From contig CAKQSI010000008.1 in the NCBI GenBank assembly GCA_934272745.1, positions 1-64,000 on the forward strand: a DNA stretch of 64,000 nucleotides, read 5' to 3'. Shown here in pieces: positions 1 through 8,674 of this stretch. Origin of the DNA: an uncultured Clostridia bacterium (lineage in GTDB: Bacteria; Bacillota; Clostridia; Christensenellales; Borkfalkiaceae). Each line of letters starts with the position of its first letter. Within the stretch, counting starts at the first letter, position 1. The position numbers and the translations under genes were made by a program. The notes beneath the pieces were generated by a model that was not told where the DNA came from, ran no database searches, and saw nothing but the letters and a program-made list of their open reading frames with translations.

Positions 1-218
1 CGGAGATTTTTTGATGATTTCCGGCAAAGCGGAGCGCTGGCGTACCGATCGTACGTCAAGCGAAGATTTACCGGAAAAGGCGGAAAAGAACGACAGCCTA
101 CCTTTCGGGCGGCAAGCCGCCCCTATCGGTTCTGCCAAAGGCGGAGATTTTTTGATGATTTCCGGCAAAGCGGAGCGCTGGCGTACCGATCGTACGTCAA
201 GCGAAGATTTACCGGAAA
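1..218. repeat. 141-bp tandem repeat, cut by the left window edge
   Basis: Bases 1-77 are repeated exactly at 142-218, so the period is 141 bp; more copies may lie to the left of the window. The unique part of the unit contains a hairpin (7-bp arms 107-113 and 116-122). Each copy carries a module made of ATTTTTTGATGATTT, 21 bp, then GTACCGATCGTACG (6-20 plus 42-55). The same module with the same 21-bp spacing occurs inverted at 20451-20500 inside a MITE-like element. The array reads open in one plus-strand frame, but there is no ribosome site or recognisable protein, so I treat it as non-coding. Confidence 0.85.
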
Positions 219-242
219 GGGCAAAAAAGAACGCCTTTGGGG

Positions 243-2732
243 TTATTTTAAGTAACGTTTTAAGATCGGCTCAAAAATCCCTAACTGGTCGCACAAAATG
301 CCTTCGTACCCGCAGTTCACGCCGTCCCAGGTCTTCCAGTCGCCGTTGGTGCCGAAGCCGGAAAGCGAGCGTCGCGTGTTCAATCCCCGGCAGATCTCGG
401 TCAGGATTTCGTCCGCCTGCCCTTTCAGCCCGACATGATACATTGCAAGCAGGAAATACCGCGCCTGCGAATAGGTCACGCCGCCGTTTTCGTACCCGCC
501 GAACGGCAGATAAATATTGTCCCCCGCGCAATCCTCTTCCGGCACCTCTTCCAGATTGCCGGGCAGTCCGTACGCGTAGGCGGAATAGCCGCTTTTTACG
601 AGGGCGTTATACAGTTTTCCGATCATCTCCCTGCCTTGCGCCTCGGGGACCAACCCTTCGGTCACCGCCAGTCCGTTGACTGCCAGAAAGGCGTAATCGT
701 GCAGTTTGCCGTCGATGTCTTTCCAACCGGCGATATAGCCGCGTCCGGTAAGGAAAGTCGGCGCAAAGGTCTGACGGATCTTGTCCGCCCACGCCTTCAG
801 ACGGGAAGAAAGCACACCGTCCCCGAAGCGTTCGGCAGCGCCGGCAAGCTGTCTGAGTCCGCGGTATAAAATAGCATTGACCCAGGCGTCTTTGTACCCG
901 TAAGAGATGACGTCGTACCAGTTGGTACTCCATTGATGTCCGCCCGATTTTCCCACACGGATGAGCGACTCCACCAGACCGTCGCCGTCCGCGTCGCGCG
1001 CAGCCATTTCGTCCACCCTCCGCACGATTTCTTTGCGGTAACGTTCGTACCAGGGTTTTTTCCCCGCCTGCAACAGGTAGGTCCCCGCACCGGCAATCAA
1101 CGCCGCCCCGGACATGACGTATTCGTCCTCCAGCAAATGCACCCCGTCCACGTCTTTTCCGGACGCGTACCCGGGATAGCCCTGCAACTGTTTTTCCAGC
1201 GTGGAACGCAGAAACGCCACGGAATCCACGCCGTGATCGCCTTTCCCGATCAGGGGCAGAAGGTCGCTCCAAAGATCGCAGCACATCGGCACGCTGACCG
1301 AAATGCCGTTGTTGGAAAGCACGTCGGTATCCGCCCGGTAAGTGAGCGAGGTGTACAAAAAGCGCTCCACGCTCTCCCGCACGGCGGCGGGAGTGTCCTC
1401 CCGAAGGGCGACGTGACAGTCCATCGTGACCGTAAAAGTGACTTCGCTGTGGTATTTGCCCGCTTTTACCAGATATAAGCCGTCGCACGCGTCCTCTTCC
1501 CCGCAGGAAAGCGCCACCGTGGTCACGCCGAGCGGACGATCGGATTCCAGCCGCAGATACGCCGCGTCGCCGTCCGCCTTTACGGTAGCGATGCCGGGGA
1601 AATGCAGCGTGCACGGCAACGCGATCTTGCCGGTCTGCCCCGTTTTGATCTGTTTTCCCAGCAATGTTGCGGCAGAAGCTCCGCCCGCAAAAGCAAAGCG
1701 GAAAGGCGAACTGTCCAGTAACAATTCGTCGTTTTTTACGATACGGTCAACAGAAACGGTGACCGAGCGTTCTTTCATGGTAAACGTGACGGTGCTTTCG
1801 TCATTGCCGTCAAGCGCGATATTATGGTAAGAAAGGAAGTCCTTGCCGACGGTGGTCTGCCCTTCTGCCCCATAGGGACCGAACAGACAATCGCCCTCTC
1901 CTTCCGCAGGTTGCAGCAATAATCCCTGCGTATAGTTGTTACGATACATTCCGTAAAGCAGGGAACCGTGGATCAACAGGTCTTTTTCGGTCTTTCCCCT
2001 GCCGTACCCGTCGAAAGAAAGCGCGTCCGCGCCGCAACTTTTTTCGCGCAATACGACCTTAAAATAAGGGGACGTATACTCCGAAAACAGACCGTCGGAT
2101 TCGTGCCGGACGGCAGCAGTTTCGTCCGGATTTTCAACGCCCGGCGCACCGGTTTTTTCTTCATAACGCGCGCCGGAGGCTTTGTCCTGCCGCCCGCCGA
2201 TTTCTTTGTCGTATTGTACGCCGGATTTTTCGTCAGAGGCGCTATCGTTCCCCTCGTAGCGCACGCCGTACAGGTTGCGCTTCGCCCGCGGAAAATCCGG
2301 TCTTCCAAAGCCGAACGCCTCAAACTTCACGCAGGTTTCGGCGCAGGAATAGCAGGTGATTTCACCGTCGATGCCGCTTTCCAAAAGCAAAACGTAGTAG
2401 CAGGCGTACCCTGCGGGGAGTTCCTGCCAAAGAGTTTCGCCCGTCTTTGGCTTTTCCATACCCCGAAGGGAAAGCAGCAGGTGCATTTGTCCCTCCCGAT
2501 AGCCGTAAACGTCCGCCGCCCGCACAAAATCCTCGTACACGCGGGAGCCGCATTTGAAAAACCCTCTGCCCACGCAAAAGCCCAGCCGCGCCCGCTTTGG
2601 AAGGGAAGGCAGGCGGAAATATCTTGCGTGGACGATGTGCGCGTTCTCCCCGAAAACGCGTGCGGTTTCCTTATGAACGGTCTGTTTTGTCCATACGCTC
2701 CTCGTTTCCGAGCGCACCGATAACTGTTGCAT
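243..2732 (-). CDS. Six-hairpin glycosidase-like protein, exact activity unknown
   Basis: A protein of 829 residues with no signal peptide, so probably cytoplasmic. The C-terminal ~350 residues (from about 470) look like an (alpha/alpha)6 toroid of glycoside hydrolases or debranching enzymes: aromatic- and acid-rich helices with DGDGLVES, HQWSTNWYD, YGYKDAWVNA and a final WKTWDGVNCGYEG segment. The first ~450 residues appear beta-rich. Residues about 160-215 form a low-complexity charged insert with repeated G-V/A-x-Y-[DE] units, unlike the rest. The start at 2732 is chosen because AAGGAG lies 6 bases upstream of that ATG; an upstream in-frame ATG at 2762 lacks a site. It is monocistronic with its own promoter at 2913-2941. 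A glycosidase or phosphorylase role is inference; I cannot assign a family number or substrate. Confidence 0.6.
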   Translation of the reverse strand: MQQLSVRSETRSVWTKQTVHKETARVFGENAHIVHARYFRLPSLPKRARLGFCVGRGFFKCGSRVYEDFVRAADVYGYREGQMHLLLSLRGMEKPKTGETLWQELPAGYACYYVLLLESGIDGEITCYSCAETCVKFEAFGFGRPDFPRAKRNLYGVRYEGNDSASDEKSGVQYDKEIGGRQDKASGARYEEKTGAPGVENPDETAAVRHESDGLFSEYTSPYFKVVLREKSCGADALSFDGYGRGKTEKDLLIHGSLLYGMYRNNYTQGLLLQPAEGEGDCLFGPYGAEGQTTVGKDFLSYHNIALDGNDESTVTFTMKERSVTVSVDRIVKNDELLLDSSPFRFAFAGGASAATLLGKQIKTGQTGKIALPCTLHFPGIATVKADGDAAYLRLESDRPLGVTTVALSCGEEDACDGLYLVKAGKYHSEVTFTVTMDCHVALREDTPAAVRESVERFLYTSLTYRADTDVLSNNGISVSVPMCCDLWSDLLPLIGKGDHGVDSVAFLRSTLEKQLQGYPGYASGKDVDGVHLLEDEYVMSGAALIAGAGTYLLQAGKKPWYERYRKEIVRRVDEMAARDADGDGLVESLIRVGKSGGHQWSTNWYDVISYGYKDAWVNAILYRGLRQLAGAAERFGDGVLSSRLKAWADKIRQTFAPTFLTGRGYIAGWKDIDGKLHDYAFLAVNGLAVTEGLVPEAQGREMIGKLYNALVKSGYSAYAYGLPGNLEEVPEEDCAGDNIYLPFGGYENGGVTYSQARYFLLAMYHVGLKGQADEILTEICRGLNTRRSLSGFGTNGDWKTWDGVNCGYEGILCDQLGIFEPILKRYLK

Positions 2733-2912
2733 AACATTCTCCTTTTCCGGACGCCTTGGCAAATCTTCCGGTGGTTTTTATATGATTTCTTTTTTATCCT
2801 TCCCGCAAAGCGGAAGCGCCGCCCGCCGTCCAACGGATACACGAGTGCCCGGCTGCAAAGAACCGACGAGAATTAACCGCTTTGTCGTAATATCCGTTAA
2901 GGCATCATCCGC

Positions 2913-2941
2913 ATTATATCTGCCGCCAAAACCGCTGTCAA
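2913..2941 (-). promoter_or_regulatory. Sigma-A promoter for the glycosidase-like gene
   Basis: On the minus strand TTGACA (2936-2941) and TATAAT (2913-2918) are separated by exactly 17 bp, both perfect consensus. The transcript would start near 2906, leaving a leader of about 175 bases before the gene start at 2732. Confidence 0.85.
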
Positions 2942-3110
2942 GGATTTTATAAATTTTACCCGCAGGACAAAAATAATTTAAGATTGCTTTTCCCGTTTGG
3001 CAAAAACAGCGCAAATCAATGCGGAAATATCATAAAAACCACTCCGTTTTTCAGCCGGACGTTGCGCTTTTATCCCGGATGTGCCGCAAGCTTATCCGGG
3101 ACATAGCAAC

Positions 3111-3142
3111 GCCCGCCCGCGGCGAAATTGCCGCGGGCGGGC
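3111..3142. terminator. GC-rich palindrome, probable terminator
   Basis: Perfect 13-bp inverted repeat (3111-3123 and 3130-3142) of almost pure G/C with a 6-base loop, in the spacer between two minus-strand genes. A T-rich run (3151-3156) follows on the plus side; on the minus side, where the DUF975 gene ends at 3240, no U-tract is seen. It resembles the palindromes at 28471, 30583 and 55001. Otherwise the 2733-3239 spacer holds only the promoter at 2913; a 78-codon open frame there has no ribosome site. Confidence 0.55.
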
Positions 3143-3239
3143 GCCCTGAAATTTTTTATCAACTTATTCTTATAGCAACGTATTCGCTTGCGGCGGCGTT
3201 CCCGCCGTCTTATAATTTACGATAATTGCCGCCCCGTGC

Positions 3240-4070
3240 TTATCGATCGGTTTTCTCTTCCCCCTGATCGGAAGCGGGAGAATCGGTATTTTCCGCAGGC
3301 GCGGCAGGAGCAGCCGGCGCTTCTTCCACGGGTCCCGCAGGCGCTTCCTCATTCTGCGCGGGGTAAACGGGGGCGTTTTCCGGCGCTTCTCCGGCAGGGG
3401 CGGAAGGTTCCCCCGCAAAAGGCGTTTCCTGCGGGTTCTGTCCCGCAAAACCGCCGGCAGGCGCGGGCGTATCGAAGGAAACGCCGCGTTCCGCAACCAG
3501 CGCCATATAGAAATTGGCGCGCGCCATCTGGTGATAAGGAATCACGAACAGCGTGCCGACGCCAAGGCAAAGCGCGCCCACGATATACCAGCCCAAGAAA
3601 CTAAGGTCGAGCAAAAACAACTGCATTTTATACCCGTCCATCATGTCGCGACTGGCGTCCAGACAATCCCGCCAGTTTTTATTGCGGGAATCCTGCTGAA
3701 TAAACGAACTCATCGCGTACGAATAGGACTTGATAATGCCGGGGATCACCAGAAGCAGCGACCACAGGAAAATAAAAATACTCTGCAATAGTCCAAGTAG
3801 CAGCGAATCGGTAAACGCTTCTTTAAATCCGTCGAACAGGTCGTCCAGTTCCACCTTGCCTTCGTTTCTGACGCGTTTGACGAGAACGCGGCAAAGTCCG
3901 TACGAAAGCGGCCCCGCGATGACGATCGTCCCGACGTACGTAATCCCTGCAACCCCTTCGATCGCCGCAACGATAAAGCAGGCAAGAAGCATCATCAGCC
4001 AGACTTCGCCAAAAATTTTGCGACCGAGTTGACCGCGCGCGTTGTCGCGCAAAATACTGTTTTCTACCAT
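3240..4070 (-). CDS. DUF975 family integral membrane protein
   Basis: 276 residues. The first ~190 form a multi-pass membrane domain with hydrophobic segments at about 20-45, 50-65, 95-120 and 150-185 and the DUF975 pattern (WRDCLDASRDMMDGYK between helices, then a helix ending in VIPYHQMARANFY). The last ~75 residues are a cytoplasmic or surface tail rich in Pro, Ala, Gly and Glu with repeated APAGEAP-like units, which is unusual in length for the family. The start at 4070 is set by GGAGG eight bases upstream. The function of DUF975 proteins is not established; they are often found as single genes, as here, with a private promoter at 4184-4212. Confidence 0.8.
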   Translation of the reverse strand: MVENSILRDNARGQLGRKIFGEVWLMMLLACFIVAAIEGVAGITYVGTIVIAGPLSYGLCRVLVKRVRNEGKVELDDLFDGFKEAFTDSLLLGLLQSIFIFLWSLLLVIPGIIKSYSYAMSSFIQQDSRNKNWRDCLDASRDMMDGYKMQLFLLDLSFLGWYIVGALCLGVGTLFVIPYHQMARANFYMALVAERGVSFDTPAPAGGFAGQNPQETPFAGEPSAPAGEAPENAPVYPAQNEEAPAGPVEEAPAAPAAPAENTDSPASDQGEEKTDR

Positions 4071-4183
4071 AATTCCTCCTTCCAAAATACAACTTTTCCC
4101 GGCAGTTTCCGGCAGAACCGGGACGCGTCGCGAAACCGTGACCGTTTTCCGTCTTTTTTCGCCTGAAATTACCGACCGTTCTT

Positions 4184-4212
4184 ATTGTAAACCCTTTTTC
4201 TTTTTTCGTCAA
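4184..4212 (-). promoter_or_regulatory. Promoter for the DUF975 gene
   Basis: Minus strand TTGACG (4207-4212), 17-bp spacer, TACAAT (4184-4189). The remainder of the 4071-4409 spacer shows a run of seven T on the minus strand near 4365-4375 that may mark the end of the serine dehydratase transcript, but no convincing stem precedes it. Confidence 0.8.
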
Positions 4213-4409
4213 GCGATTCGGGGAAAATACCGCGGGATCGCATATTTTTGGGACAAGATAATCTTCGTTCCGTGACAAGCGGAATCGTCTTCCGGTAGCA
4301 ATCGCCGCACCGTTTCCGGGCGCAGGATATGCCGATTTTCGGCTACCGTTGCCCCGTTTTCGGTCAAAAAAAGGCTTTTCCGGTTCCGCATTCCGCCCGA
4401 CATTCTCCC

Positions 4410-5642
4410 TCATTTCCCTGCGGAAGCGTACAATTTGGCAAGCCCGCCGGTCGAAGTTTCGCGATAGCGGCAGTTCATATCCTTACCCGTTTCGTACATC
4501 ACCGAAACGATGTCGTCAAACGAAATTTTATGTTTGCTTTCCAAGGACTTGGCAAGCGTAACGGCGTTCATCGCCTTGGTGGCAGCCATGGCGTTGCGTT
4601 CGATACAGGGGATCTGCACCAGTCCCAGAACAGGGTCGCAGGTCAGTCCCAGATTGTGTTCCAGCGCGATTTCGGCAGAGCAGTCGATGACGTCCGCGCC
4701 GAGGTCGAAAATCTGCGCGAGCGCTGCCGCCGCCATCGAACACGCCACGCCCACTTCCGCCTGACAGCCGCATTCCGCGCCGCTGATTGAAGCGTTGCTT
4801 TTGACCACGTTGCCCACGACGCCCGCCGCGGCAAGCCCGTCTAAAATCTCCTTTTCCGGCACGTTGCAGTCCTTATACATATAGTAGAGCACGGCGGGAA
4901 CGATGCCCGCAGCGCCGCAAGTCGGCGCCGTTACGACCACCCCGTTGGAAGCGTTCTCTTCCGCAACCGCCAGCGCATAGGCGGACAATTTGCGGTTTTC
5001 GTGCAGAACTGCCGGCTCAAACTTGGTATTGCCGGTATAAAGCGCTTTGGCTTTGCGCTGCAAGTGCAGCCTGCCCGGCAGAACGCCCTCCTTTTTCAAG
5101 CCGCGTTCCACGCTGTCTTTCATCACGTCCCACACGGTTTTCAGGTATACGTACCCCTCTTTTTCGTGCATTTCGACGTAAGCGGGCAAGGTCATATCGT
5201 GTTCTTTCAGATAGGCTTTTACCTCCTGAAAATTCTTCTCCGGATAGATCTCTCCGCTTTGGGAAAGGTCCTTTCCGTCCACGATCACGCTGCCGCCGCC
5301 CACGCTGACCGCGTCGCAGAGATAGCGGAAATTTTGCGTCGGTTTCCCGCCCGCCGCGGCGGAATTTTCGCCTTCCACGGCAAAAAACTTCATGAAATTG
5401 GGGTGCGGTAGGTCGGTTTCCTCCTTTTTTAAAAGAATGAGGGTGTCTTTACCCAGCACCTCTTTCAATACGCGATCGGTGCCGTGCCCCGCCCCGGTCA
5501 ATGCGAGCGAACCGTACAGTTCCACCGCAAAGCGGCGTTTGCCGAACTTTTCCAAAACGTAAGCCGCGGCGAGTTCCGGTCCTATGGTGTGCGAACTGGA
5601 CGGTCCTCTGCCGATTTTATAAAGTTCTTTTAAAGACTTCAT
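4410..5642 (-). CDS. sdaA: L-serine dehydratase, iron-sulfur type, single chain
   Basis: Converts L-serine to pyruvate and ammonia using an oxygen-labile [4Fe-4S] cluster. 410 residues combine the regions that many Firmicutes split into SdaAB and SdaAA. Residues 11-19 (GRGPSSSHT) are the hallmark substrate-binding motif of the beta domain. The C-terminal alpha domain has the conserved cysteines in APTCGAAGIVPA, AECGCQAEVG and CDPVLGLVQIPC, consistent with cluster ligation. The start at 5642 fits family length and lies about 13 bases below GGGAGG; the frame extends 46 codons further upstream but across the promoter. No dedicated serine transporter or regulator is adjacent. Confidence 0.93.
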   Translation of the reverse strand: MKSLKELYKIGRGPSSSHTIGPELAAAYVLEKFGKRRFAVELYGSLALTGAGHGTDRVLKEVLGKDTLILLKKEETDLPHPNFMKFFAVEGENSAAAGGKPTQNFRYLCDAVSVGGGSVIVDGKDLSQSGEIYPEKNFQEVKAYLKEHDMTLPAYVEMHEKEGYVYLKTVWDVMKDSVERGLKKEGVLPGRLHLQRKAKALYTGNTKFEPAVLHENRKLSAYALAVAEENASNGVVVTAPTCGAAGIVPAVLYYMYKDCNVPEKEILDGLAAAGVVGNVVKSNASISGAECGCQAEVGVACSMAAAALAQIFDLGADVIDCSAEIALEHNLGLTCDPVLGLVQIPCIERNAMAATKAMNAVTLAKSLESKHKISFDDIVSVMYETGKDMNCRYRETSTGGLAKLYASAGK

Positions 5643-5685
5643 CTGTTTCCCGAAACCTCCCGAAAGCCTTGCGCTTCCGTCCGTC

Positions 5686-5714
5686 ATTATAGCACTTTTC
5701 CGGAAAAAGTACAA
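5686..5714 (-). promoter_or_regulatory. Promoter for sdaA
   Basis: Minus strand TTGTAC (5709-5714), 17-bp spacer, TATAAT (5686-5691), about 44 bases ahead of the sdaA start. Confidence 0.7.
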
Positions 5715-5763
5715 GAATTCGGCAAACCTGCCGCGTTTTTGCGAGGAAAATTTTTCGATAGAA

Positions 5764-5833
5764 AAGGCGGCGCGTTCCACTTTGTCCGTTTTGCAAGGCG
5801 GCGCGTTCCATAGAATAGGGAACGCGCCGCCTT
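5764..5833 (-). terminator. Terminator of the pyr operon with a duplicated arm
   Basis: A 15-bp perfect inverted repeat (5795-5809 and 5819-5833, core GGCGGCGCGTTCC) lies 170 bases past the pyrB stop. A second copy of one arm sits at 5764-5779, so on the minus-strand transcript the upstream arm can pair with either of two downstream arms; the distal copy is followed by TTTTC, the better termination tail. The duplication of one arm is the odd part. Confidence 0.65.
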
Positions 5834-5999
5834 AGCCTTATTTTTCTCTCCGTTCAGTCACGTTTTTCTTTTGCCGCTTCCGGCTGCAATACCTACCCGG
5901 ACTTTTACCCGGACTTTCAACCAAACTTGCAATCAAAGCCCCGGCAGGCGCCTTAAAGCCACCCCCGTTTACGGTTTCGCGCTCTACGGTTTCGCGCTT

Positions 6000-7160
6000 T
6001 TACAGTTTCGCGTCGCAATAGGCGCAGTATGTTTTTCCGTCCTCGGCCTTATAGAAAAGGTGCGGCAGCGTTTGTTCCGCCCCCGTGATGCAGTGCGGGT
6101 TTTTACAGCATACGTCCTTATTTTCGGTATACGTATGCCCGTTTTGGGAACATTGTGTCTTTTCTTCGTCCGGTTTTCCCGCTTGTTTTCCGTGCAAATT
6201 TTCCGCCTCCGCGCCGCCTGTAAAACCGGAAAGCCCAGCACCCGGGTGTAAGCCTAAAAGTTTTAAAATCAGCGCCATGCGCATCAGTCTTCCGCAGCGG
6301 GTCTGCTCGAAATATTTCGCGCGCGGGTCGCGGTCCACTTCCACCGCGATCTCGTTTACGCGCGGCAGGGGGTGCAGAACGATCATGTCTTTCTTTGCGC
6401 GCGCCATTTTCTCTTCGTCCAGAACGTAAACGTCTTTGAGTTTTTCGTATTCCGCCTCGCTCGCAAAGCGTTCTTTCTGCACGCGGGTCATATACAAAAC
6501 GTCCAGTTTTCCCATCGCTTCGTCCAAGGAACGGCATTCTTTGCACGGAATTCCGGTCTTGTCGATATACGCGGTTCTGACGAATTCCGGCAGGCGCAGT
6601 TCTTCCGGCGAGATCAGGACGAACTTCACGCCCGCGTAGCGCGCCATGGCGCCGATGAGCGAATGTACCGTTCTGCCGTACTTTAAATCGCCGCAAAGAC
6701 CGATCGTAAGATTTTCAAACCCGCCCTTGTTTTTGTGAATGGTCAAAAGGTCGGCAAGGGTCTGCGTAGGGTGATAATGCCCGCCGTCCCCCGCGTTGAT
6801 GACGGGGATAAACGCGTGCCTGCCGGCGACGAATGCCGCGCCCTCTTTGGGGTGGCGCATGGCGATGATGTCGGCATAGCCGGAAACCACGGTCACCGTA
6901 TCGGCAACCGTTTCGCCCTTGGTGGCGGAACTGGAATTTGCGTTGGAAAACCCCAGCACGCTGCCGCCGAGCGAAAGCATTGCCGACTCGAAACTCAGCC
7001 TTGTCCTTGTGGACGGCTCGAAAAACAGCGTCGCCAGAATTTTATGCCGGCACGCGTCCTGATATTTTTCCGGCTGCCGTTCGATATCCTCGGCAACCGC
7101 CAGCAGTTCATCGATTTCTTTTATCGAAAGATCGAGAACGTTTAAGATACTTCTTGCCAT
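6000..7160 (-). CDS. pyrB: Aspartate carbamoyltransferase with C-terminal PyrI-type zinc domain
   Basis: Condenses carbamoyl phosphate and aspartate to carbamoyl aspartate, step two of pyrimidine synthesis. Residues 1-308 are a full catalytic chain: FEPSTRTR at 47-54, HPTQTLADL from 130, LHPLPRVNEI from 262. After a ~30-residue polar linker, residues about 350-386 copy the zinc domain of the regulatory chain PyrI: C352-x4-C357 followed by C379-x2-C382, with the PyrI-like CxNPxCIxxxE context. The N-terminal nucleotide-binding half of PyrI is absent, and no pyrI gene is in the operon. Last gene of the operon, 123 bases after pyrE, with its own ribosome site (AGGAG). In enteric enzymes the zinc domain bridges catalytic and regulatory chains; here it could act in trimer-trimer assembly without nucleotide control, which is inference. 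Confidence 0.95.
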   Translation of the reverse strand: MARSILNVLDLSIKEIDELLAVAEDIERQPEKYQDACRHKILATLFFEPSTRTRLSFESAMLSLGGSVLGFSNANSSSATKGETVADTVTVVSGYADIIAMRHPKEGAAFVAGRHAFIPVINAGDGGHYHPTQTLADLLTIHKNKGGFENLTIGLCGDLKYGRTVHSLIGAMARYAGVKFVLISPEELRLPEFVRTAYIDKTGIPCKECRSLDEAMGKLDVLYMTRVQKERFASEAEYEKLKDVYVLDEEKMARAKKDMIVLHPLPRVNEIAVEVDRDPRAKYFEQTRCGRLMRMALILKLLGLHPGAGLSGFTGGAEAENLHGKQAGKPDEEKTQCSQNGHTYTENKDVCCKNPHCITGAEQTLPHLFYKAEDGKTYCAYCDAKL

Positions 7161-7283
7161 AAAAACTCCTGAAAACTTTTTCGATCGGGAAACTCTTTCC
7201 GTTGCCCGCCTTAATTTTTCGCACCACTCATGCGGGAAATTTTCTCTACGCCTTTTCAGGGAAAATCCCCCGCTCCCGCCCGG

Positions 7284-7925
7284 TTATCTGCCGATCCAGG
7301 ATTCGTCGGACGGATTGTCGCGGAAGGCGAGCAGGCGTTTTACGTCCTCGGGCTTAATGTAGTTTTCTTCCGCGGCGACGCGGGCGATCTCGTCAAAGTC
7401 GCACAGGCTAACGTTTCTGACGTTCGCCGCAGCAAGACGTTCCAGTCCCTTTTTCATGCCGTAAGTGAAAATGCTGACGATGCCCAGCACTTCGGCGCCC
7501 GCTTCTTTCAAAACGTCCACCACTTCCAGTACGCTGCCGCCGGTAGAAATGAGATCTTCCACCACGACCACCTTTTCGCCGGGGGTCAGTTTGCCCTCGA
7601 TCTGATTTTTTCTGCCGTGATCCTTGGCGCCCGAACGGACGTACCCCATGGGAAGCCCCAAAAGGTGCGCCGCGATCGCCGCGTGCGCAATGCCGGCGGT
7701 AGAAGTACCCATCAGCGCTTCGGCTTCCGGATACTCGCGTCTGACCGTTTCCGCAATGGCGGTTTCGACGTCCGTGCGGACGGCGGGATCGGAAAGGGTC
7801 AGGCGGTTATCGCAGTACACCGGACTTTTGATGCCGCTTGCCCAAACAAAGGGTTCTTCCGGACGGAAAAACACCGCCTGAATTTTTAACAGATCTTTGG
7901 CAATGGTTCGTTTTACGTTTTCCAT
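7284..7925 (-). CDS. pyrE: Orotate phosphoribosyltransferase
   Basis: Adds PRPP ribose phosphate to orotate, giving OMP. 213 residues, normal length. The PRPP-binding loop VVVVEDLISTGGS spans 119-131, and the catalytic flexible loop region (RSGAKDHGRKNQIEG, 97-111) carries the conserved lysines. Start at 7925 has AGGAG seven bases upstream. Follows pyrF after a 50-base gap and precedes pyrB in the operon. Confidence 0.96.
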   Translation of the reverse strand: MENVKRTIAKDLLKIQAVFFRPEEPFVWASGIKSPVYCDNRLTLSDPAVRTDVETAIAETVRREYPEAEALMGTSTAGIAHAAIAAHLLGLPMGYVRSGAKDHGRKNQIEGKLTPGEKVVVVEDLISTGGSVLEVVDVLKEAGAEVLGIVSIFTYGMKKGLERLAAANVRNVSLCDFDEIARVAAEENYIKPEDVKRLLAFRDNPSDESWIGR

Positions 7926-7975
7926 AATATTCTCCTATTAAATAATGAACGGACTTCGTAATTGCAGAATGCACG

Positions 7976-8674
7976 TCAGCCCAAAAACTCTTTCACGCAG
8001 CGTTCGTACGCTTTTACTGGGTCTTCCGCAGCGGTAATCGGGCGCCCGACCACGATGTAATCCGAACCCAGTTCCCGCGCTTTTTCGGGCGTGGTGACGC
8101 GCTTCTGATCGCCCTTATCCCCGTCCGCAAACCGCACGCCGGGCGTTACGGTCAAAAAGTCCGAACCGAGCGCCTCGTGTACCTTTCCCGCTTCGAGCGG
8201 GGAGCAGACAACGCCGTCCAGTCCCGCTTTTTTGGCGTTTGCGGCGTAGTGCATCACCGTTTTTTCCATGCTTTCGGGGATTAAAAGATCGTTATGCAGC
8301 GCGGCTTCGTCCGTGCTGGTCAGCTGGGTCACCGCAATCAAAAGCGGGCGCGTGCCGTCTTCTCTCGTCAAGCCCTCCACGGCGGCTTTCATCATTTCCG
8401 TCGTTCCGGCGGCGTGCAGGTTGCAGATATCCACGTCCAGCGAAGAAAGCACTTTCATCGCCTTTTTTACGGTGTTCGGAATGTCGTGCAGTTTGAGATC
8501 GAGAAAAATCTTATGTCCTCTTTTTTTAATCTCCCTCACGATCGACGGTCCCTCGGCATAGAAAAGTTCCATGCCGATCTTGACGAAAGGCTTTCTGCCC
8601 TGAAATTCGTCCAGAAATTGCAGCGTTTCTTTTGCGCCGGGAAAGTCCAGCGCCACGATCACGTCTTTAGCCAT
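7976..8674 (-). CDS. pyrF: Orotidine 5'-phosphate decarboxylase
   Basis: Final step of UMP synthesis, decarboxylating OMP. 232 residues of the short (type 1) TIM-barrel family. The catalytic tetrad motif DLKLHDIPNT is at 59-68 (Asp59, Lys61, Asp64). C-terminal GVRFADGDKGDQKRV and the phosphate-binding YIVVGRPI segment are intact. The ATG overlaps the pyrD stop by eight bases (ATGGCTAA), a sign of translational coupling; AGGAG is 10 bases upstream inside pyrD. Confidence 0.96.
   Translation of the reverse strand: MAKDVIVALDFPGAKETLQFLDEFQGRKPFVKIGMELFYAEGPSIVREIKKRGHKIFLDLKLHDIPNTVKKAMKVLSSLDVDICNLHAAGTTEMMKAAVEGLTREDGTRPLLIAVTQLTSTDEAALHNDLLIPESMEKTVMHYAANAKKAGLDGVVCSPLEAGKVHEALGSDFLTVTPGVRFADGDKGDQKRVTTPEKARELGSDYIVVGRPITAAEDPVKAYERCVKEFLG

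Noticed and set aside
11..679. 222-codon plus-strand frame at the left edge
   Set aside because: It consists of the 141-bp repeat plus antisense of the glycosidase-like gene; no ribosome site and arginine-rich nonsense composition.
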